NCBI GenBank assembly: GCA_014529385.2 | Contig: CM043970.1 | Coordinates: 43,394,279-43,458,278 of the forward strand | Reading direction: 5' to 3' | Source: Adiantum capillus-veneris | Taxonomy: Eukaryota; Streptophyta; Polypodiopsida; Polypodiales; Pteridaceae | DNA: 64,000 nucleotides | In this document: positions 58,330 to 64,000 of the stretch, in pieces | Layout: each line of letters opens with the position of its first letter | How positions within the stretch are numbered: position 1 is the stretch's first letter | Notes under the pieces: generated by a model | Databases searched by the model: none | What the model was told of the DNA's origin: nothing | The model's input: the letters and a program-made list of their open reading frames with translations, nothing else | Made by a program: the position numbers and the translations under genes

Positions 58330-59300
58330 AATTTAACCATGTTCTGCTTTGTAGATGTATCTCTGTGTCTGTGTCTATGAGACCCACAAAAGATCGACGA
58401 CGGGCCACCCAAGAGAGCCTTGCGACAGCTTGCAGCCGGGCGGTAGAGGTCCTTCATCCGCAGTGGGCCACTTTAGCTCAACATTCTCTGCCTGCACGTG
58501 AACGACCAGCCATCCGTAGGGCGTCGTGAGGTTGAAAAAAGTCGAACGGGATATCATGCAATCGACGGAAGTTTAGAGCAGCACCATGCTATGGGGTAGG
58601 CAACTGGAGCCGAAGGGGAGGTGGTGGAAAAGGAAGCTCGGGAGTTGCTGGTGCCTAAAAGAGAAAATGGCGGCTAGGAGATCTGAAGCCGCTGTAAGTA
58701 GTTTGAATGACGCTAGTTTGTATGGCGGCTGGTGTCCTGTGGTTATGGTTGCGAGACGTCAGGTGTTCCAAGTGGGTGAGGGTGGGCGCCCTGGTGGTTG
58801 GGTTGCAGTTTGATGGTTGGGCTACAGTTTGATGACAAAGGGAGAGAAAAAAAGAGAGGTCACGTAGCGGTAAACTGCAAGAACTCTGCATGGCGGCTAG
58901 CGTGAGTGGGAGAAGAGGAAGAGATAGAGAGAGAGAGATCGGGAGGGGTGCTGGCACCAACAGCAAACGAGGGGGAGAGAGAGATGACACTTTTGGTAGG
59001 TGTCAATGGCAGCTGCTCCTTTTTTCCTTTTTCTATAGTGGTTGCCATAGCGCCATGCAAGGGGTGTGAGGGTGCGTGTTGCAAATGTCGAGGTCCGCTC
59101 CTTACTGCATGTCGGCACAATAGTGAGGTCGTGATGTGAGGTCAGCCGTGTCACCTGGAGGTAGTTGGGAGCAACTGATTGCGAGCTGGCTGCATGTTGA
59201 GTGAGTGCACGCCGTTGGTTGTCGGGTGGGTGATGCCATGCAGACAATGTTTATGTCGGGTTGCATGGCGGGCTGCTGAGGGGTGCTGAGAAAAAGTCAG
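58330..59300. other. GC-rich island inside the LARD
   Basis: Clearly richer in G and C than the AT-rich flanks, with several overlapping open frames of 60-116 codons on both strands but none with a recognised domain. It may be transduplicated host DNA. 59380-60180 is AT-rich again and empty. Confidence 0.5.
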
Positions 59301-60193
59301 GTTGGTTGGCGGCGCAGTGTGTGCAAGAGAGAGAGGGACAGCTAAACTATGGTCAGCCTGAGAGAGAGAGAGAGAGATATATATTTTGCGTTGTCGATGG
59401 GAGCCATTACTCTATTGTTGCTGATGCTTGGAGTATTATGATCTCACGGCCATGCCACCTCCTACTGGTCTAACAATGTCCTCCTTGCTACTCATGATGG
59501 TATCCCTCTGCTCGTCACAATATGACGATGGAGCTCCTAGTATATTCACGCTCATATATTAAAATTTATGCGCTAACTTGGGGTTGGTTCCCCTACACAA
59601 TGAAAAATGGAAAAATGTCATTTTTTCTCTGCATTTCTATCTTCCTCTACAACCATAAAACTACATAATTACATTGGGATCACTTCTATTTCTAAAAAAA
59701 ATATGTTCTGATTCTAATTTTTTTTCTTTTTCCTCTTCTTCTTGAGCTGTTAAACCACATTAAGGTTTCTTCTTTTATTGTTTAGGGAGGATAGTCTTTC
59801 TTAATCAAATCGGCATAGAGATATGCTAACCTTTCTTCAACACAAAGGGCAGGGCATTATTTACTATACATACTATGGATTTATTCAACTATTCTTGTAA
59901 ATCATATGTAATCTCATGTCCCTCCTATTATTATTTAACCACTTATATTGATATATTGTTTTTATAGTGCTAATTGAGGTAGTAGTACTATTTAAGATTT
60001 GATTTCTACATTCTATTCAAATATCCTTCACTAATTACAAATTAGTGAGGGATTAACGTTAGATTTGCATTTATTTTCTTTTAAACAAGGACATAAAATT
60101 ATAAATTTTGAAAACCAAAAGAAAACAAGAGCACTTACCTTTTGGTTATCCGAATATGCAATCACAGGAGCGTAGCCTCAGCTCTGATACCAC

Positions 60194-60680
60194 TGCTACA
60201 TACGGGAGCGTGGATGCCCTACGAAATACCCCAAATAACACAGTAAAGAGCATAAAATAGAGTAATCGGCATACCTGGCACAATCACGTGGTCACCTGAT
60301 CGCAAGATATGTGAATAGAGAGAGACAAAGAGTGAGAGAGATTGAGAGATCATGTGCAGTCGCACCTCCTAGAGCGGAGTGCTACGCCGGCACGGCGAGA
60401 GAGAAGAGAAGAGAGGTGAGAAGAATGAGACGGACACTGAGTGCAATCTCCCCCCGTGCAAGAGTGACCATTTCCCTCTTGCACGTATTTAATTTATAGA
60501 TTCTTGAATGGTCAAAGTGAGTACAAACTGGCCGGCCGGTCATAAATGTCCAAAGCTCATAAAAGAGCACTTGAATAATAAAATGTACATGATATACATA
60601 TCCATTCGCATAGGCCAAGTTGGGTCTAGTCTTTTCCACCTGTCAGCTGCAATAAATAATGAAATGTCAATTCTATAACA
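60194..60680 (-). repeat. LARD 5' LTR
   Basis: 487 bp, TGCTACAT to TATAACA, one base from the PBS. The ORF over 60382-60639 is repeated in the other LTR and is not a gene. Confidence 0.92.
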
Positions 60681-60886
60681 TGTAATGTGCTCTAAAAATA
60701 AAAAAATGCCTTTAATGGTGTATAATGTGCATACAACAAAATATCCTGCTCCAACTCTTGCACCTTCCACCAAGACCTCATGGGGAATGCTAATCAAATG
60801 AGCACGCTTGGCATTCAAAGAGGTGCACATGATTGTGCTTGTGCCGCTGACATCTGTCGTCTGATCCACCATCCACATCTGCTTGT

Positions 60887-61112
60887 GCCATATTAGTTTG
60901 GTAATCTAGAGAACTGAACTTGAAATATAAGAATGATCCCCAGTGGCCTATGGTTAAAGAGAGTTCTTTCTACTCTCTATATGCCATATGAGTCTGGTAA
61001 TCTAGAGAACGGAAGTTGAAATATACTTACGATCTCCAGTCACCTATGGTTAAAGAGAGTGATTTCTACTCTCTCTATGCCATATCAGTCTACTAATCTA
61101 GAGAACTTGAAA
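60887..61112. repeat. 96-bp tandem repeat, about 2.3 copies
   Basis: Units start GCCATAT at 60887, 60983 and 61079 and share AATCTAGAGAAC and CCTATGGTTAAAGAGAGT. They lie just upstream (minus strand) of the kinase-like exon, probably in its preceding intron. Confidence 0.85.
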
Positions 61113-63952
61113 CAATGGAACTTGAAATAACATTAGGGTTAGCTGCTAGCAACATGGTTAGTAGTAATGAACCATAATTAGAGGGAAACAAAAAAATTAA
61201 GTAGTTTTTTCTTCTTCCCAAGGAAAAGGCTTGCTTAAAGGAAAAATGAGAGCTTAAGAATAAAAGAATAAGAAAACGTTACCTTAGTGTGTGTATGGTC
61301 TAGTCTTCTGCTTGCTTTGGATGTAGTTGGCTTTTCACTTTGCTTGAAGACCACTAATTTGGCTACTTGGAATGAGATAATGGTAAGAGGCAAAAGGAAT
61401 TCAAGCTATGGAAAGCTTGAGAATTAGGGGAGAGAGAGAGAGAGAGTGTAGTGTGAAGAAGAAGATCAAGTTTTGACAAACTTGATTAGGGTTTTGGCCA
61501 TGACTTCTATTGGAGAGATGTGTGTGTGTGTGGGTAGCAGTTCTAAAAATATACATATACGCAAAAGAACAAAACCTGTTCACAGACAAGAAATTCTAGG
61601 TAAATACAATGGAATTGTACAATAATTCATTTGCTATTGAAAATAAATTTTGTACAAGGTAGTGAAGAGAACAGAGTAAAACAAGGGAAAAAGTAATCCC
61701 CAATTTAGAAGTGATGTTGCTTTAAGGTAAAATAAAACCCCCATGTCATCAACCACGTCGAACAGTATGTTTTAATCAAAGAAGGTAGCCCGCACCTGCA
61801 ACCATAGTAAACAAGAAAACGCTCGGTTAGCAATTGTCAGCAATCTTACAAGTAAGTGATGTAAGAAGGTAAAAGAGATCAAGTAAAAATGTAAAAAATA
61901 CTACATCAATAGGGTAAGTGATGCTATTCAACATTTACAAATCTTTTCAAGATAGGGCAGCTCCTCGGAAACTACTACTCAATATGACAGTGAGCTTACA
62001 CTTATCAAAAAAATTAGTGAACAGACCCCGGAACTGAGCCACATTCGATCTAAAGTCTGTCTAATTAGCGAGAGTAACTCAAACCAGGAATTTTACTAAT
62101 TACCCAAGCATTTTTACAGTCATATAAAACCAGCCCGGCACAATCAAGAAGGTCTTGAAGATTTTTTTATCCTCCGAAACTTTTCAAAAACTTGCAATAC
62201 CTCAGTTTCCAGCACGTAATCAATATTGAGAAATTATTTTACGGAAATCAGCATCAACAACCCACATAGAATCACAACCTCCAATCCATCATAAATCCAT
62301 CCAATGAGCAATTTTAAAACCATAAAGCATGCTATCTAACTTAAGTTTATCCCATTACTCATAAACTTAACTAAATCCGCTCAACCCCATTTTAAAAGCA
62401 AGCCGAGTGACAACAATTTTAAAAAATAAAGCACCTCTCAACTCGGAGGAGAAGACAACTCCACAACTGCATTTTCTTTAATTTTAGGCATGTTGCACTC
62501 CCCACAGTTAACAGTCACATAACAATTGCTAAGGGAGTTTAGTACTCACCTGATCACATTCCATGTGGAATTTATAGACGACACAGTCTAGCTGTAGGTG
62601 ATAAGACCAGACAGTAGCCAGCTATCAATGCACTCATGTTTATCACTTACAGCCTGGGTCATTAGGGATTGTAATAGTGCAAGATCCGTGAGTCGTAAGC
62701 GCAAAAGCCGCTAGTTAGTGTAAACACCTTTCTTAAACAGAAGGTAGCATGTGATAGAGCATCCAAAAGGACAGGGTCACAATATGCAGGCGGTAGCAAG
62801 AACACGCCATACCGGTGATACAAAAGGTTAGGCTTAATAGGCAGCATGGACTCACTATTATAATAATTACAAAAATGAGGCTAAAAATGAATCCCATTAC
62901 CATTTACTGCTAGTGAAGAAAATAAGAGAAATAGTAAGTGGCAATACCTAGTTAAGACTTTTTTTAACTAAAGCCGAAGCCCGCCTCAAAAGATTTTTTA
63001 TGCGGTAAGGACTCCGACATTAGAAGGATTCTGACGAATAATTACCAATAATATCGACATATTATAAGAGACTAATATCAGTCGGATTGCCAAATAGGTA
63101 TGTTCCAAGGGAAATATATGGCATGAAAAAAAGTTACAGTGGTACAGTATTCAAGAAGTGAGGGCACATAAGGAGGGTATTTAGTACAGATAACATCTAA
63201 AAAGAGGTTGCAATGAAGGTCTATATAAGACAGGCATATTCTATCACAGCATGCAGTGTAACCAACTTGGGCACTTCTTATCTTATAGGAGCTTACAAGT
63301 TTCTTCCACAGCTTGTCTTTAGCTGTGTCTTTATACTTTATCAGCTATGTCTTATATTTAAGAACAAACATTAGCGATATCTCTTGCTCATTTGCAACAG
63401 TCAAGAGAGTCAATCTAGGAGACCACCATGCTCCATTATGAGCGTCTTCTATTCCCTCAATTAGGAACATCTACACGAAATGGTGGACATATCAAAATAG
63501 AATAACACGGGTGACGTACCCTTTGGGGTCGAGAACACTTCAAGAATAACATCCATCTGGTGATGGCCAGGGAAGCCCTAGGTATAGGGCCACAGTATTA
63601 TAATGTGGGACACTTAATAAAGCGTGGATTTACTGATCGGTTATATTTGCAAGCACACCTTCTACCACATCATAAAATATATTTGTATCCTCATTTGGCA
63701 TACCCTTACGAGGATACTTTAACCAGACACCCTATTTTAAAGAGTTAGGAGTGATTTTAGTTAACCATATATTACCTTTGGCTGAGCGCCCAAACATTTG
63801 TTACTATTGTGACAGCTGCCTGTGTGATCGTGTAATGGATGGGTTAAATGAGATGTAATGGTGAAAAAAAGAAAAAAAGTTTTATAGACTCAATGCCATG
63901 CTTTTTCATTATAACTATTTGTAGAGAAACATGAGTAAGGATCAATGCAATT

Positions 63953-63956
<4 letters not shown>
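61113..63956. other. No gene recognised
   Basis: Short GA (61429-61446) and TG (61519-61532) runs. All frames are short and stop-rich; ORFs such as 62662-62847 and 63560-63748 show no domain. I see no RNA gene here. Confidence 0.5.

Positions 63957-64000
<44 letters not shown>
63957..64000. repeat. (GT)n microsatellite, cut by window end
   Basis: At least 20 GT units running off the window edge. Confidence 0.95.

Larger units (their letters stand above)
55060..60680 (-). mobile_element. LARD-type LTR element without pol genes, perfect target duplication
   Basis: LTRs 55060-55544 and 60194-60680 (485 and 487 bp, near-identical, TGCTAC...ATAACA) enclose 4.65 kb. The PBS TGGTATCAGAGC (minus strand, 60181-60192) is next to the high-coordinate LTR, so the element reads on the minus strand. 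Target duplication TGTAA at 55055-55059 and 60681-60685, exact. No gag, protease, RT or integrase is seen, so it must have used proteins from other elements (large retrotransposon derivative). Confidence 0.93.
54272..60883 (-). pseudogene. Protein-kinase-like gene, split by a retroelement in an intron
   Basis: Exon about 60735-60883 ends LVEGARVGAGYFV (glycine-rich loop) at a GTATGC donor. The next exon starts at 55047 (GKWYKGGSEEKFDSFQTEQG) after a TATGTAG acceptor; the join is in phase. It continues with MKMLHPSIVRCIEFT and WITMFPYYNG, then a degraded middle (frameshifts near 54885 and 54735, stop near 54800). Then come the catalytic loop VHNDLQHFNIMLD (54690), IDWG in place of DFG, IAPKIYD in place of APE, and SDIYALGFLFDMLIDF. 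The conserved ATP-binding Lys is not obvious. Combined with the changed APE, this suggests a diverged kinase or pseudokinase now decaying. The intron holds the 5.6-kb element 55060-60680. Confidence 0.72.

Overview
The window looks like a repeat-rich, gene-poor stretch of a land-plant nuclear genome. Supporting signs are Ty1/copia and chromodomain Ty3/gypsy elements primed by initiator-Met tRNA (TGGTATCAGAGC), a CACTA (En/Spm) element with an intron-containing tnp2-type transposase, a hAT relic, LINE relics, and a small secreted X8/CBM43-domain gene family with plant-style introns. Long CT/GA dinucleotide tracts are unusually common. I cannot name the species; seed or non-seed plant is not resolved. 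No bacterial, plasmid, phage or CRISPR features were seen.

Layout: (1) 1-6.7 kb: a 3'-truncated copia element (minus strand) whose 5' LTR abuts a LINE relic. (2) 6.9-11.6 kb: AT-rich dispersed repeats, a decayed X8 copy and a short LTR. (3) 11.6-34.3 kb: a mosaic of segmental duplications. A unit made of the X8 gene, its 3' flank and CT-repeat blocks occurs at 11.6-15.8 kb (split by a solo LTR), inverted at 19.4-28.3 kb (split by a 6.6-kb gypsy element), and partly at 32.5-34.3 kb. Copia/LINE blocks lie between (15.8-18.4 kb inverted, 28.3-32.2 kb direct). (4) 34,457-42,777: a whole CACTA element with AAT target duplications, a minus-strand transposase, a plus-strand second gene and between them a 1.5-kb array of nested palindromes. 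(5) 43-48.4 kb: LINE scraps, microsatellites and a 106-bp triplication. (6) 48.4-52.7 kb: a 5'-truncated gypsy fragment with LTR, then a hAT transposase relic. (7) 52.8-60.9 kb (minus): pieces of a protein-kinase-like locus with a repeat segment and a RING finger downstream; a 5.6-kb coding-poor LTR element sits in one kinase intron with perfect TGTAA duplications. (8) 61-64 kb: nothing recognised except a terminal GT repeat.

The only host-type genes are the X8 family (four copies, each damaged differently) and the kinase/RING locus (damaged). The rest is transposable elements and their duplicates. Insertion order can be read from target duplications and one empty site: the X8 unit duplicated first, a family-2 solo LTR then entered one arm and the family-1 gypsy element entered the other. 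The CACTA element is the best preserved coding DNA transposon, and its internal palindrome array is the most unusual structure here. All coordinates, repeat counts and identities were read by eye, without alignment software.
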